Shown piece after piece: positions 18,522-27,333 of a stretch of 64,000 bases of DNA (the first letter of the stretch is position 1; each line of letters opens with the position of its first letter). The notes beneath the pieces were generated by a model, which had not been told where the DNA came from, searched no databases, and saw only the letters and a list, made by a program, of their open reading frames with translations. Source of the stretch: DATFNI01 sp963712305 (GTDB lineage: Bacteria; Bacteroidota; Rhodothermia; Balneolales; DATFMH01); contig CAVQHI010000001.1 in assembly GCA_963712305.1 (NCBI GenBank), positions 1,054,001 through 1,118,000 on the forward strand. The letters are read 5' to 3'. A program made the position numbers and the translations under genes.

Positions 18522-18656
18522 ATGTATTTCGACTGGCGAACATGGGGTATCTGGTTAATCGGTTTCATTATCCTGGTCGTGTGGATCTTCATCCCAATCA
18601 GGGAATTCAGGAAGGTTCTTGAAAACAAGCGGCGCAATGAAAACCGTGGCTCCTGA
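18522..18656 (+). CDS. 44-residue single-span membrane peptide upstream of the SSS symporter
   Basis: A short gene reads MYFDWRTWGIWLIGFI at its start and ends KRRNENRGS. It has one hydrophobic span (about residues 9-26, Trp- and Ile-rich) and a charged Lys/Arg tail. GGAG lies six bases before the ATG, and the stop is 109 bp before the symporter start. Small one-span peptides next to solute symporters are known in other families, where they can be accessory subunits, so this may help the symporter. That role is inferred from position only. Confidence 0.6.
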   Translation: MYFDWRTWGIWLIGFIILVVWIFIPIREFRKVLENKRRNENRGS

Positions 18657-18710
18657 TCATATCAATCCGGCACCAAAAATTCATAAAACAATCAACTTTG
18701 TGGTTATAAA

Positions 18711-18756
18711 AAACCACAGATATCGCCGAGTCTGCACAGAAATTCACTGAGAAAAT
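18711..18756. repeat. Degenerate ACCACAGA intergenic repeat
   Basis: AAACCACAGATATC followed by CTGCACAGAAATTCACTGAG, lying just before the symporter gene. It is the same type of degenerate word set as at 744-779 and 5352-5405. Confidence 0.3.
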
Positions 18757-18765
18757 TAAAGTAAC

Positions 18766-20412
18766 GTGAACAGCATAGATTATATCATCGTCTTCGTATT
18801 CCTGGTCGGGATATTTTATGTGGGCTCCATTTTTTACCGTTGGGTGGGAGACTCAGACGATTTTTACCTAGCGGGACGAAACCTCACTCCCTTCATCTTA
18901 GCAGCTGTCCTGGCGGCTACAAACGTGAATTTATACAGTTTTGTCGGCCAGGCCGGTATTGCATACAAAGACGGAATTCCAATCATCTGGCAAACATGGA
19001 CCGGTGATATGGCCCTGGTTATATCCGGCCTCTTCGTCATTCCCATTTTCAGAAGGCTGCGAATCAGAACCGTTCCCGAGTTCCTTGAATTACGATATAG
19101 CAAAGGCGTGCGGACATTCGTCGCAGTCATCTGGATTTTCAGGCTTGCATTTTGGCTCGGTGTTGTTCTATATGCGGCTGTAATAGCGGCACAAATCATA
19201 ACCGGATTGCATTCTTTTACAGCATGGGTATTAATATTCTCCGTGGCAGTAATCATTTACACCATGCTTGGCGGAATGTGGTCGGTCGCTTTCACGGATG
19301 TCATCCAGTTTGTATTGATGTTGGGAAGTGCCCTGATCCTCCTACCTCTGGCTATGAGCTACATCGGCTGGTGGCCAGGCATGGTATCGAAATTGCCGGT
19401 TGATGCACTTACGCTGGTACGGCAAACAGGTACCTACAACTGGAAGTTTGTACTGGCTATTTTTCTCCTGGGCATTGAGTGGGCCTGCGTGGATCAAGGA
19501 TTGTTGCAGAGGGCCTTCGGCGCAGAGAGTACGCGGACTGTTGCCAAAGGTTTGGTACTTGCCGGTATCATCACAACTCCTTTTGCGTTGTTGTGGAATA
19601 TCCCCGGTCTGGCGGCCCACGTGATTTTCCCCCATCTTGCAAATGCCGATACCGCGATTCCGTTATTGATAGCAAAACTGATCCCCAATGTTGTGTTGGG
19701 ATTTGTTGTTGTAGGCTTGCTCTCTTCCCAACTGTCGACAATTTCCGGCAACCTGAACGGAGTCGCTACGATATTTGCTAGTGACATCTATGAGAATGTC
19801 TTCAATAAAAAGGCGGCCGATAAAGAGGTCATTCTGGTTGCGCGAATCGTCACTGTACTTGCCGGAATGGTGATGATTTTGTTCGCTTACGAGGTCCCTC
19901 TACTCGGAGGCGCAGTCAATGCCTATTTGAAGATTATTGCCATCATGGATATGCCTCTTTTCGTCATTGCCATCGTATATGGTTTACTATGGAAACGAAT
20001 TAACTGGCAAGGTGCGATTGGCGGGTACACTTCTGGTGCTTTGGCGGGGATCATAGGCGAGTATTTCTTTCACATGGATATCAATACAACCACTTTCATC
20101 TCGGCGGGGGTCGCATTGTTGGTTACTCCGATCATCAGCCTGATGACCAGGGATGAACAAAGCGTAACGCTCGACTCTATCTGGAAAGCAAAGCAGATAA
20201 GCGATGAAGAAATTGAAACAAACGACGTCTACAACATCATCCCCAAAACAGTAAATGGAAAGATCAGCCTGGGCATTTTCTTCGCTGGTTTAATCATCTT
20301 TTTCATCGGATTGATTATGGGAAGTAAAGGAATGGCATACGCTTCTGCAACCAGCGTTATCGGAATGATCATTTACTTTGCCGGCGGCCTGTTGAGAACA
20401 TACACGGATTGA
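18766..20412 (+). CDS. Sodium:solute symporter (SSS family, SGLT-like)
   Basis: This 548-residue inner-membrane protein has about 14 hydrophobic segments and the SSS family features: DDFYLAGRNLTPFILAAVLAATNVN near the N-terminus, FRRLRIRTVPEFLELRY, and LSSQLSTISGNLNGVATIFASDIYE in the core. It should couple inward sodium flow to uptake of a small solute. Its place between two glycosidases and a sugar kinase points to a sugar as the substrate, as in SGLT relatives. The start is GTG at 18766, and no better start is in frame. It may be cotranscribed with the 44-residue membrane peptide. Confidence 0.9.
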   Translation: MNSIDYIIVFVFLVGIFYVGSIFYRWVGDSDDFYLAGRNLTPFILAAVLAATNVNLYSFVGQAGIAYKDGIPIIWQTWTGDMALVISGLFVIPIFRRLRIRTVPEFLELRYSKGVRTFVAVIWIFRLAFWLGVVLYAAVIAAQIITGLHSFTAWVLIFSVAVIIYTMLGGMWSVAFTDVIQFVLMLGSALILLPLAMSYIGWWPGMVSKLPVDALTLVRQTGTYNWKFVLAIFLLGIEWACVDQGLLQRAFGAESTRTVAKGLVLAGIITTPFALLWNIPGLAAHVIFPHLANADTAIPLLIAKLIPNVVLGFVVVGLLSSQLSTISGNLNGVATIFASDIYENVFNKKAADKEVILVARIVTVLAGMVMILFAYEVPLLGGAVNAYLKIIAIMDMPLFVIAIVYGLLWKRINWQGAIGGYTSGALAGIIGEYFFHMDINTTTFISAGVALLVTPIISLMTRDEQSVTLDSIWKAKQISDEEIETNDVYNIIPKTVNGKISLGIFFAGLIIFFIGLIMGSKGMAYASATSVIGMIIYFAGGLLRTYTD

Positions 20413-20471
20413 TTGTTCTAACAGTTTATCTTCTTTTACTAACGTATTTCGTTGCGAGTTGGGATTGCCCC

Positions 20472-20555
20472 GTCATTCAATAGCCATTCGGTTGTCATTC
20501 ATAGTAATTTTTGGATAATGACAACTGAATGACAATGGAGTGACTATTGTATGAC
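20472..20555. repeat. Long imperfect inverted repeat between symporter and kinase genes
   Basis: CATTCGGTTGTCATT (20485-20499) pairs with AATGACAACTGAATG (20517-20531) at 14 of 15 positions. An outer pair also matches: GTCATTCAATAG (20472-20483) and CTATTGTATGAC (20544-20555). The RNA would fold into a long bulged hairpin. No T tract follows, so it may be a small mobile-element remnant or an mRNA-processing structure rather than a terminator. Confidence 0.55.
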
Positions 20556-20595
20556 TGCGAACTAAACCTGCAACTAATAAAATTAATCGAATAGA

Positions 20596-21714
20596 ATGAC
20601 GGACAAAATTCATAGGCTACGCGTTTCTACTCCGGGACGAATATGCTTGTTTGGCGAACATCAGGATTACCTCAATCTGCCGGTGATCGCATGTGCCATC
20701 TCATTGAGAATCAGCATTGAAGGAAGCAGGCGAAATGATTCTGATGTGATCATCGATCTACCTGATATCCACGACAAAGATACTTTTTCAATTGAGGGGA
20801 TTCTTTCTTACCAAAAAGAACGTGATTACTTCAAAAGCTCCATAAATGTTTTGAAACGACACGGATTCACCTTTTCCAGAGGTGTGGATTGCACGGTTAA
20901 AGGCAATATTCCCATAAATTCGGGAACATCCAGCTCTTCAGCCCTGATCGTTGCATGGATTAATTTCCTTTCGCAAATGAGTGATCAATCAGAGGTTCTT
21001 AGTCCCGAAAAAATTGCCGGGTATGCCTATGAAGCCGAAGTACTTGAGTTTACGGAACCGGGCGGCATGATGGACCAATATTCAACGGCTATCGGTGGCA
21101 TTATCACGCTGGATTCTTATCCCCAAATCAATGTAAAAAAATTAGATGTGAAGCTTGGTGTATTCGTCCTTGGTGATTCCGGTGAGCCAAAAGACACGAG
21201 ATCCATATTATCACGGGTAAAAGACCAGGTCCAGGACGTTGTCAAAGATTTACAAAAAAAATACCCGGATTTTTCACTGCAGACTGTTACTGAAACCGAT
21301 CTTGAAAATTACCTAGTTGATCTGAACAACGAGCAAATTCAGTTATTAGCCGGAACGATCCAAAACCGGGATATCACAAAAAAGGCGAAAGAACTATTGA
21401 CTACCAATCCCATCCTGATAAACAGGGGGCGGGATCACAAAACAATAGGACAATTACTGACAGAACATCAAAGGGTATTGAAGAATATCCTTGAAATCTC
21501 GACTCTGAAAATCGATAAAATGATTGAAGCATCGTTAGAAGCCGGCGCATACGGTGCCAAAATAAACGGATCTGGTGGCGGTGGATGCATGTTTGCCTAT
21601 GCTCCCGAAAATACTGAGAAGGTAAAAGAAGCGATTGAGAAAGTGGGCGGAGAAGCTTATATCGTACATATTGACAAAGGAACGCATTCCCAATTTCTGG
21701 AGATCATTCAATGA
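20596..21714 (+). CDS. GHMP-family sugar kinase (galactokinase-like)
   Basis: The 372-residue cytoplasmic kinase shows the three GHMP motifs: GRICLFGEHQDYLNLPV at the N-terminus (galactokinase type is GRxNLIGEHTDY), the ATP loop PINSGTSSSSAL, and the C-terminal KINGSGGGGCMFAY. It should phosphorylate the C1 hydroxyl of a sugar. The Gln in GEHQDY and the overall length differ from classic GalK, so the sugar may be galactose or another hexose. Its stop overlaps the start of the nucleotidyltransferase by four bases (ATGA), so kinase and activating enzyme are coupled. It follows a symporter and two glycosidases, which fits a salvage route. Confidence 0.85.
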   Translation: MTDKIHRLRVSTPGRICLFGEHQDYLNLPVIACAISLRISIEGSRRNDSDVIIDLPDIHDKDTFSIEGILSYQKERDYFKSSINVLKRHGFTFSRGVDCTVKGNIPINSGTSSSSALIVAWINFLSQMSDQSEVLSPEKIAGYAYEAEVLEFTEPGGMMDQYSTAIGGIITLDSYPQINVKKLDVKLGVFVLGDSGEPKDTRSILSRVKDQVQDVVKDLQKKYPDFSLQTVTETDLENYLVDLNNEQIQLLAGTIQNRDITKKAKELLTTNPILINRGRDHKTIGQLLTEHQRVLKNILEISTLKIDKMIEASLEAGAYGAKINGSGGGGCMFAYAPENTEKVKEAIEKVGGEAYIVHIDKGTHSQFLEIIQ

Positions 21715-22592
21715 ATAATGGCAGATTAGTAATTTTAGCAGGTGGAGTTTCGTCAAGAATGAAAAAAGCGGTTGAGGCTGGTGAAAATATCGACGCGCGT
21801 TTAATCAACGAGGCTGATCAAAAAGAAAAATCGATGATCGGTGTAGGAGATGATAACAGACCGTTTCTCGATTATTTGCTTTTTAATGCCCGTGAATCTG
21901 GTTACAAAGATATAGTGATAGTAATCAGTAAAAAATCGAATAGTATCAAAGAACATTATGGAGAGAAAGACAGAGAGAATGTGTTCTATGGACTAAATAT
22001 TTCATACGCTGTTCAACGAATCCCATCTGGCAGAGTAAAGCCGTTAGGTACAGCCGATGCACTCTACCAGGCTCTGCAAGTAAAAAAGGAATGGAGCGGC
22101 AATAAATTTACAGTTTGCAATAGTGACAATTTATATTCCAGGGAAGCCTTAAAGCTCTTGCTTGATTCGAAATATCCCAATGCTTTAATCGATTACGACC
22201 GTAATGCCCTTGAGTTTGAATCCGAAAGAATCGAAGCTTTTGCCGTCATCGGAAAAGACAAAAATCATTATGTAACAGATATCATCGAAAAGCCAACACC
22301 CGCACAAGTTGAGGAAGCTAAAGAGAGAAATGGAAGGATTGGAGTAAGTATGAATATCTTCAGTTTCAATTACGATCAAATATTACCTTTCCTCGAATCT
22401 GTTCCATTGCATCCCGTCCGCCAGGAAAAAGAGATACCTACCGCCGTAAAAATGATGGTAAGTAACCATCCCCAATCGGTTTATGCTTATCCCCTCTCGG
22501 AACACGTGCCCGACCTTACCAGCAAAACGGATATCACAACCGTAAAAAAATACCTGGAATCACACTTCCCAAAAACGGATTTTTGGAATTAG
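21711..22592 (+). CDS. Sugar-1-phosphate nucleotidyltransferase family protein
   Basis: The 293-residue protein has the NTP-transferase start (LVILAGGVSSRMKK), the region SGRVKPLGTADALYQAL, a metal-binding NSDN motif, and DIIEKPTPAQ. These belong to the nucleotide-binding Rossmann-like domain that joins a sugar-1-phosphate to NTP. An insertion before the conserved signature (about residues 20-50) is unusual. It overlaps the kinase gene, so the product of the kinase is its natural substrate: sugar to sugar-1-P to NDP-sugar. The base (UTP, GTP or other) and the sugar cannot be read from sequence. A convergent hairpin follows its stop. Confidence 0.83.
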   Translation: MNNGRLVILAGGVSSRMKKAVEAGENIDARLINEADQKEKSMIGVGDDNRPFLDYLLFNARESGYKDIVIVISKKSNSIKEHYGEKDRENVFYGLNISYAVQRIPSGRVKPLGTADALYQALQVKKEWSGNKFTVCNSDNLYSREALKLLLDSKYPNALIDYDRNALEFESERIEAFAVIGKDKNHYVTDIIEKPTPAQVEEAKERNGRIGVSMNIFSFNYDQILPFLESVPLHPVRQEKEIPTAVKMMVSNHPQSVYAYPLSEHVPDLTSKTDITTVKKYLESHFPKTDFWN

Positions 22593-22632
22593 GAATGCGG
22601 AATGGCCTAAATCCGGCCAATCTCCTAATTCC
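22585..22632. terminator. Bidirectional hairpin between convergent genes
   Basis: GGAATTAGGA (22585-22594) pairs perfectly with TCCTAATTCC (22623-22632), with an inner GGCC/GGCC pair. It spans the end of the nucleotidyltransferase gene and the gap to the convergent DUF368 gene, so it could end both transcripts. It lacks a clean T tract, so the mechanism is uncertain. Confidence 0.5.
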
Positions 22633-22636
22633 GCGT

Positions 22637-23725
22637 TCAGTTATTTCGGCTGGCCAGCCATTCAATCACTACGACCAATATCAATCCACCCGCCATGCTC
22701 AAGAGTGCAGACCAGATACTCTTCGATCCATTTTCGAGACGGGAATCTTGTGAAGGATTTGACCACTGGGGCCAGTAAGGTTCACTGGAGATTAGCTTTT
22801 TCTTAACAGTTACCACCTGCACTTTACCGGGTTGATCCACGGATTTCTGCTGGATGATTTTTCCCAATTTATCATACTCAACCTGTGTGGTATCCGGTGT
22901 TCTTGAATAAAGGTTACGTACTTGTGCACTATTCATGGCAACGACTTTAACATGCTGAGTCTGCACATAATCACGAACCTGAAAGGGCCAGATCACATAG
23001 AGCGATCCGATCAGGAAACCTATAAGTACACTTATTGTCTGTGAATAATAGCGATCGAGAAACCAGGAAAGCAGACGAGAGAAAGATGTGATTCCAACAA
23101 TCATCCCAGCAACAAATACAAGAAGAATTCCCCCTGCTTCTACCGTGTCTGGTCCTCCCAGCTTTCCAAATTGCGTCAGAATGAATGTGTATTTATGCAG
23201 GATAAGCAACAGGAAGGATCCCGAAATACCGGGAAGAATCATCGCACAGATAGCGATGGCGCCACTCAGAAAAATGAACGGCAAATTTTCTGGTGTATCT
23301 GTAGGGACGAGGGTCACAACGCGATATCCGATGTACACTCCAACGACAATGAATAAAACGTGCACCAAGTTTATCCCCTTGATCTGGCGTATTAGCAGAT
23401 ATACCGACCCCAGGATCAGCCCGAAAAAGAGTCCGTACACCGGCTCAGGATAGCGATACATGAGCTTTGGCAGCGGAACAACGCGAGTAAAAAAGACGAA
23501 AGCTGATCCAATACCTGTGATCAAAAACACCAGAAAGCGCCAGTGGAATTCACTTAAAAAATCTCCAAAACGCAATCTCAGAATAGACTTAACAGCCTTG
23601 CCATTGAGACTCTTTATCGCATGAATAAGCCGGGTGTAGATACCAAGTATCAACGCCATTGTCCCACCGCTAACCCCGGGGATGACGTCAGCACCACCCA
23701 TCAGAAATCCCTTGATGATCAACAT
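22637..23725 (-). CDS. DUF368 membrane protein (PopT-type polyprenyl-phosphate translocase family)
   Basis: The 362-residue membrane protein has the DUF368 signature GGADVIPGVSGGTMALILG near its N-terminus and a second matching segment (MILPGISGSFLLLIL), which reflects the family's internal two-fold repeat. Family members have been shown to recycle undecaprenyl phosphate across the inner membrane for cell-envelope synthesis. About nine membrane segments are visible. A polar insert lies near residues 260-325 before the last span. I choose the ATG at 23725 because GGAAGG lies just before it. The longer frame from a TTG at 23797 has no ribosome binding site. It is convergent with the nucleotidyltransferase gene. 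Confidence 0.85.
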   Translation of the reverse strand: MLIIKGFLMGGADVIPGVSGGTMALILGIYTRLIHAIKSLNGKAVKSILRLRFGDFLSEFHWRFLVFLITGIGSAFVFFTRVVPLPKLMYRYPEPVYGLFFGLILGSVYLLIRQIKGINLVHVLFIVVGVYIGYRVVTLVPTDTPENLPFIFLSGAIAICAMILPGISGSFLLLILHKYTFILTQFGKLGGPDTVEAGGILLVFVAGMIVGITSFSRLLSWFLDRYYSQTISVLIGFLIGSLYVIWPFQVRDYVQTQHVKVVAMNSAQVRNLYSRTPDTTQVEYDKLGKIIQQKSVDQPGKVQVVTVKKKLISSEPYWPQWSNPSQDSRLENGSKSIWSALLSMAGGLILVVVIEWLASRNN

Positions 23726-23935
23726 GGGCCCTTCCTTGAGTCGGGTTGAGTCTATTGTGCGCTCTTCGTTGGTTAAAGGGTTCGGTGCCGATTTCAAGAA
23801 TTCTTAATTTTAAATGTTGAATTTTTAATGGATGGTAAGAGAAAAAATGATGATCTATAATTCAAAGCAAACGATTATCAACCGCATATCATAACAAATC
23901 AATTCAATATTCAAAACTAAAAATTCAAAATTACT

Positions 23936-24574
23936 TCACTCTTCCCAGCCTTTTTTGCCGATAAGGGGCACGAATCGGAAGTGTTCGAAACGTTCTTCCT
24001 CAAACTCTGTTTCTGAGAGCCGTTTAATACGGTACATATGCTGCTTCTCGGAATCACCGACGGGGATGACCAGCCGGCCTCCAATAGTCAGTTGTTGTTT
24101 CAGATTGTCCGGTATCAGCGGTGCACCCGCTGTTACCACAATGCCATCGTAAGGTGCGTATGCTGACCATCCAAGGGTACCATCATCACATTTCAACGTA
24201 GGGCGATAACCAAGCTCTTCAAGCAAAAACCGGGCTCTCTCGTATAACCCGCGATGACGCTCCACGCTGTACACGTCGGCACCCATCTCGCAGAGTACTG
24301 CGGCCTGATACCCGGAACCGGTGCCTATTTCCAGAATCTTTGCACCTGGCTTAACCTCCAGCATTTGTGTCTGCACTGCTACTGTAAATGGTTGCGATAT
24401 CGTCTGCCCAAGTTCAATTGGCAATGCCGTATCTTCGTAAGCACGCCTGTGAAGAGCCGAATCGATAAATTTATGGCGGGGCACCATATTGATGGCTGTG
24501 AGGGCGCGTTCATCACGAATTCCCTTCTCATACAAAGAATTAACGAGTTCCTGGCGTTGACGCTTGAATTTCAA
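23936..24574 (-). CDS. pcm: Protein-L-isoaspartate O-methyltransferase
   Basis: The ~212-residue enzyme uses S-adenosylmethionine to methylate isoaspartyl residues in damaged proteins, letting them return to aspartate. It has the family start (FKRQRQELVNSLYEKGIRD), VPRHKFIDSALHRRAYEDTA, the ISQPFTVAVQTQ segment, and the SAM motif ILEIGTGSGYQAAVL. I favour the TTG at 24574, because GGAGGG lies seven bases before it and the protein then begins at the usual place for the family. The ATG at 24589 has no such site. It is convergent with nothing and lies next to the DUF368 gene on the same strand. Confidence 0.92.
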   Translation of the reverse strand: MKFKRQRQELVNSLYEKGIRDERALTAINMVPRHKFIDSALHRRAYEDTALPIELGQTISQPFTVAVQTQMLEVKPGAKILEIGTGSGYQAAVLCEMGADVYSVERHRGLYERARFLLEELGYRPTLKCDDGTLGWSAYAPYDGIVVTAGAPLIPDNLKQQLTIGGRLVIPVGDSEKQHMYRIKRLSETEFEEERFEHFRFVPLIGKKGWEE

Positions 24575-25005
24575 GACCGCTCCCTCCATGGTTGGCTAAC
24601 AATAATGCAACACAAACTTTTGCACTCAGACCAGCCCTGCATTGTTATACTACGTTTATCAATACTGTGATTTGTCATCCTCATCTGACTTCATTTCATC
24701 CAATCGAATCCATAGCCGGGTTATTGACGCAAATGAATTGTTAGTATCACATCCCCATCATCATACCAGCCGACCTTCACTGCTCAAATATATCAGTGGC
24801 TGCCTTAAGGAACAAAATAGCGGTGGACTTTAGCAAGTTGATCAAGTACAGAATATCCGGATGTTTTTGACAATAAGGATGTTAGTTTTTTTCTTCGCAC
24901 GAAACACTGACAGATTCGAATTTGAAACGATAGCCAGACAGGTCCGGTTATCTGTGCAGAATAAGGAATCTTATTATTGACTTGTTTAAAAAATTAGGAG
25001 ATAGC
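24575..25005. other. Intergenic region between divergent genes, no feature seen
   Basis: About 430 bp separate the divergent pcm and F420/NADP-type genes. I saw no ORF with coding character, RNA gene, repeat or clear promoter motif. Only a ribosome binding site (AGGAGA) just before 25006 is clear. Confidence 0.4.
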
Positions 25006-25638
25006 ATGCACATAGGGATTATAGGTACAGGATCGATGGGTAGTGCACTCGGTCAGCGATGGGCCGATGCTAACCATCAAATTTTTTACGGATCGCGTGA
25101 TCCGGGGCGTGCACGAAGCATGGTTGAGATGATGGGACCCAATGTGCAGGGTGGCTCAATCGCCAACGCCGCTGAATTCGGTGAAGTAATTTTATTGGCT
25201 GTCCCCTGGTCAGGTGTTGATAATATCCTCGATGAAGCCGGAGATCTGGAAGGAAGTGTCATAATTGATTGCACCAATCCTTTCAAAGAAGACTCCTATG
25301 ATCTGGCCATCGGAACTACCCAGTCTGCGGCAGAATACATTAACTACAAAGCCAGAAACGCCCAGGTTGTAAAAGCGTTTAATACAATATTCGCGATCAA
25401 CATCGCCAAAGCCGATGATTTTGGAGATCACAAACTGGCGATGTTTTATAGCAGTGATGACGGCTCCGCAAAATCGATCGTTGTTCAACTTGGTAAAGAT
25501 ATTGGATTCCGGCCTGTTGATTGTGGTCCCCTCAAAAATGCGCGCCATCTCGAGGCCATGGCAGCACTGACTGTAAGCCTGGGTATTGAACTAGATAAAG
25601 GTACCGACTGGGCCTGGGATATTGTTAAGAAATCTTAG
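25006..25638 (+). CDS. NADPH-dependent F420 reductase-like oxidoreductase
   Basis: The 210-residue protein has an N-terminal Rossmann motif (IGIIGTGSMGSALGQRWAD) and an internal stretch LAVPWSGVDNILDEAG typical of the F420-dependent NADP oxidoreductase/NAD(P)-binding family. AGGAGA before the ATG at 25006 decides the start over a TTG upstream. In bacteria without cofactor F420 such proteins act as small NADP(H) reductases of unclear substrate. No F420 biosynthesis gene is visible here, so the substrate is not settled. A strong terminator follows at 25697-25730. Confidence 0.8.
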   Translation: MHIGIIGTGSMGSALGQRWADANHQIFYGSRDPGRARSMVEMMGPNVQGGSIANAAEFGEVILLAVPWSGVDNILDEAGDLEGSVIIDCTNPFKEDSYDLAIGTTQSAAEYINYKARNAQVVKAFNTIFAINIAKADDFGDHKLAMFYSSDDGSAKSIVVQLGKDIGFRPVDCGPLKNARHLEAMAALTVSLGIELDKGTDWAWDIVKKS

Positions 25639-25696
25639 ATCTTTAGATTTAAGATTTTAGATCTGCTCCGGCAATTTCTATCCAACGTTCTTTTCT

Positions 25697-25730
25697 AAAA
25701 GCTGCTAATTATATAATAGCAGCTTTTTTT
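25697..25730 (+). terminator. Rho-independent terminator
   Basis: AAAAGCTGCTA (25697-25707) pairs exactly with TAGCAGCTTTT (25717-25727) around a nine-base AT loop, followed by a T run. It ends transcription of the F420/NADP-type gene 58 bp after its stop. Confidence 0.85.
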
Positions 25731-25869
25731 ATAGATTCATCACTATATATTCAATCAAATGACCATCATTGTTTTGCAAATGACCACTGATAATGGCTAT
25801 CGTGACTGTTTTAGCTTCATGGGCTTTTGTATCTTTTGCGCGGTAACGTTTTGAGCACGAATTCTTTTT

Positions 25870-27324
25870 ATGGCTGAAATAAACATTTATAACACTCTGC
25901 ATCGCCAAAAAGAACCCTTTAAACCATTAAATGAAGGGTTTGTCGGCATTTATGTTTGTGGTCCAACGGTGTATGGTGATCCGCATCTGGGACACGCAAA
26001 AAGCTATGTAGCATTTGATATTGTGGTCCGTTACCTGCGTTATCTGGGATATCATGTCCGCTATGTTCAGAACATTACCGATGTGGGGCACCTGACTGAC
26101 GATGCCGATCAGGGGGAAGACAAACTTGAGAAACAGGCACGCAGCGAACGGCTTGAACCTATGGAAATAGCCGAGAAGTACACCTATGCCTATTTCCGTG
26201 ATATGGATATGCTCGGTGTCCTGAGGCCTGATATCTCCCCTCGGGCATCTGGTCACATACCCGATCAGATCGCAATGATAAAGCGGTTGATCGACAACGG
26301 ATTTGCTTATGAAGCAAACGGAAATGTGTATTTCGATATCTCAAAAGACGCCGACTATGGCAAACTGAGTGGTCGAAATATTGAGGAGATGGTTTCAGGC
26401 ACCCGTGTTCAGACGGCTGGCGACAAACACAATCCCCAGGATTTTGCGCTCTGGAAAAAAGCCGATCCTGAACACATCATGAAATGGGATTCACCGTGGA
26501 GCGTCGGCTACCCGGGGTGGCATGTTGAGTGCTCAGCTATGTCGACCAAATATCTCGGTGAAACATTCGATATTCACGGTGGCGGACTTGAAAATCAGTT
26601 TCCACATCATGAATGCGAGATCGCTCAGAGTGAAGGTGCCAACAAAAAGGATTTTGTGCGTTACTGGATGCACAACAATATGGTCACACTCAATGGCCAG
26701 AAAATGGGGAAATCGCTGGGTAACGCGATATCGCTGCAACAATTTTTTACCGGTGATCACAAACTCCTGACCCGGGCCTGGAAACCAGCAGTCATTCGTT
26801 TCTTCCTGTTACAGAGCCATTACCGGAGTCCGAGTGATTTTTCCGAAGAAGCACTTTCGGCAGCCGAAGCCGGCATGAATAATCTGTTTGTTATCATACA
26901 GACAATCATGGCTGCTGATCCGGGATCTGCTAAAGATTTCAATCTGGATGAGTTTCGTTCGGAAGTCGAAGACCGGATGAATGACGATTTTAATACGCCG
27001 CAAGTTGTTGCCCTGCTTTTTGAAAAGCTTCGTCCACTTCGCAAGGACATTCAAACTGGTAACATACCGGGGAACATATCCGATCTCCAATCATTTCTCG
27101 GGGATTTTGTTCAAGGAGTTCTGGGAATCTGGCCCGATTCAGAAACTGGTGGCGGGCACTTGAAGGAACAGCTCGATGCGGCAATGCAAGTCCTTATCGA
27201 CCTTCGTAATGACGCACGTAAGAATAAAAATTTCGAGTTAGCAGATCGGATACGTGACCGTCTCACTGAAGTAGGAATTACCCTGGAAGACACCCCGAAA
27301 GGCACTATTTATAAAGTCGAATGA
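25870..27324 (+). CDS. cysS: Cysteinyl-tRNA synthetase
   Basis: The 484-residue class I aminoacyl-tRNA synthetase charges tRNA-Cys. It has the zinc/HIGH region YVCGPTVYGDPHLGHAKSY, the second part of the zinc site (HVECSAMS and FPHHECEIAQSE), and the KMSKS-type loop KMGKSLGNAIS. Length is normal for bacterial CysRS. Lgt starts 10 bp after it and the phosphohexomutase 63 bp after that, so the three may be one transcript. Confidence 0.97.
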   Translation: MAEINIYNTLHRQKEPFKPLNEGFVGIYVCGPTVYGDPHLGHAKSYVAFDIVVRYLRYLGYHVRYVQNITDVGHLTDDADQGEDKLEKQARSERLEPMEIAEKYTYAYFRDMDMLGVLRPDISPRASGHIPDQIAMIKRLIDNGFAYEANGNVYFDISKDADYGKLSGRNIEEMVSGTRVQTAGDKHNPQDFALWKKADPEHIMKWDSPWSVGYPGWHVECSAMSTKYLGETFDIHGGGLENQFPHHECEIAQSEGANKKDFVRYWMHNNMVTLNGQKMGKSLGNAISLQQFFTGDHKLLTRAWKPAVIRFFLLQSHYRSPSDFSEEALSAAEAGMNNLFVIIQTIMAADPGSAKDFNLDEFRSEVEDRMNDDFNTPQVVALLFEKLRPLRKDIQTGNIPGNISDLQSFLGDFVQGVLGIWPDSETGGGHLKEQLDAAMQVLIDLRNDARKNKNFELADRIRDRLTEVGITLEDTPKGTIYKVE

Positions 27325-27333
27325 GGACACTGA

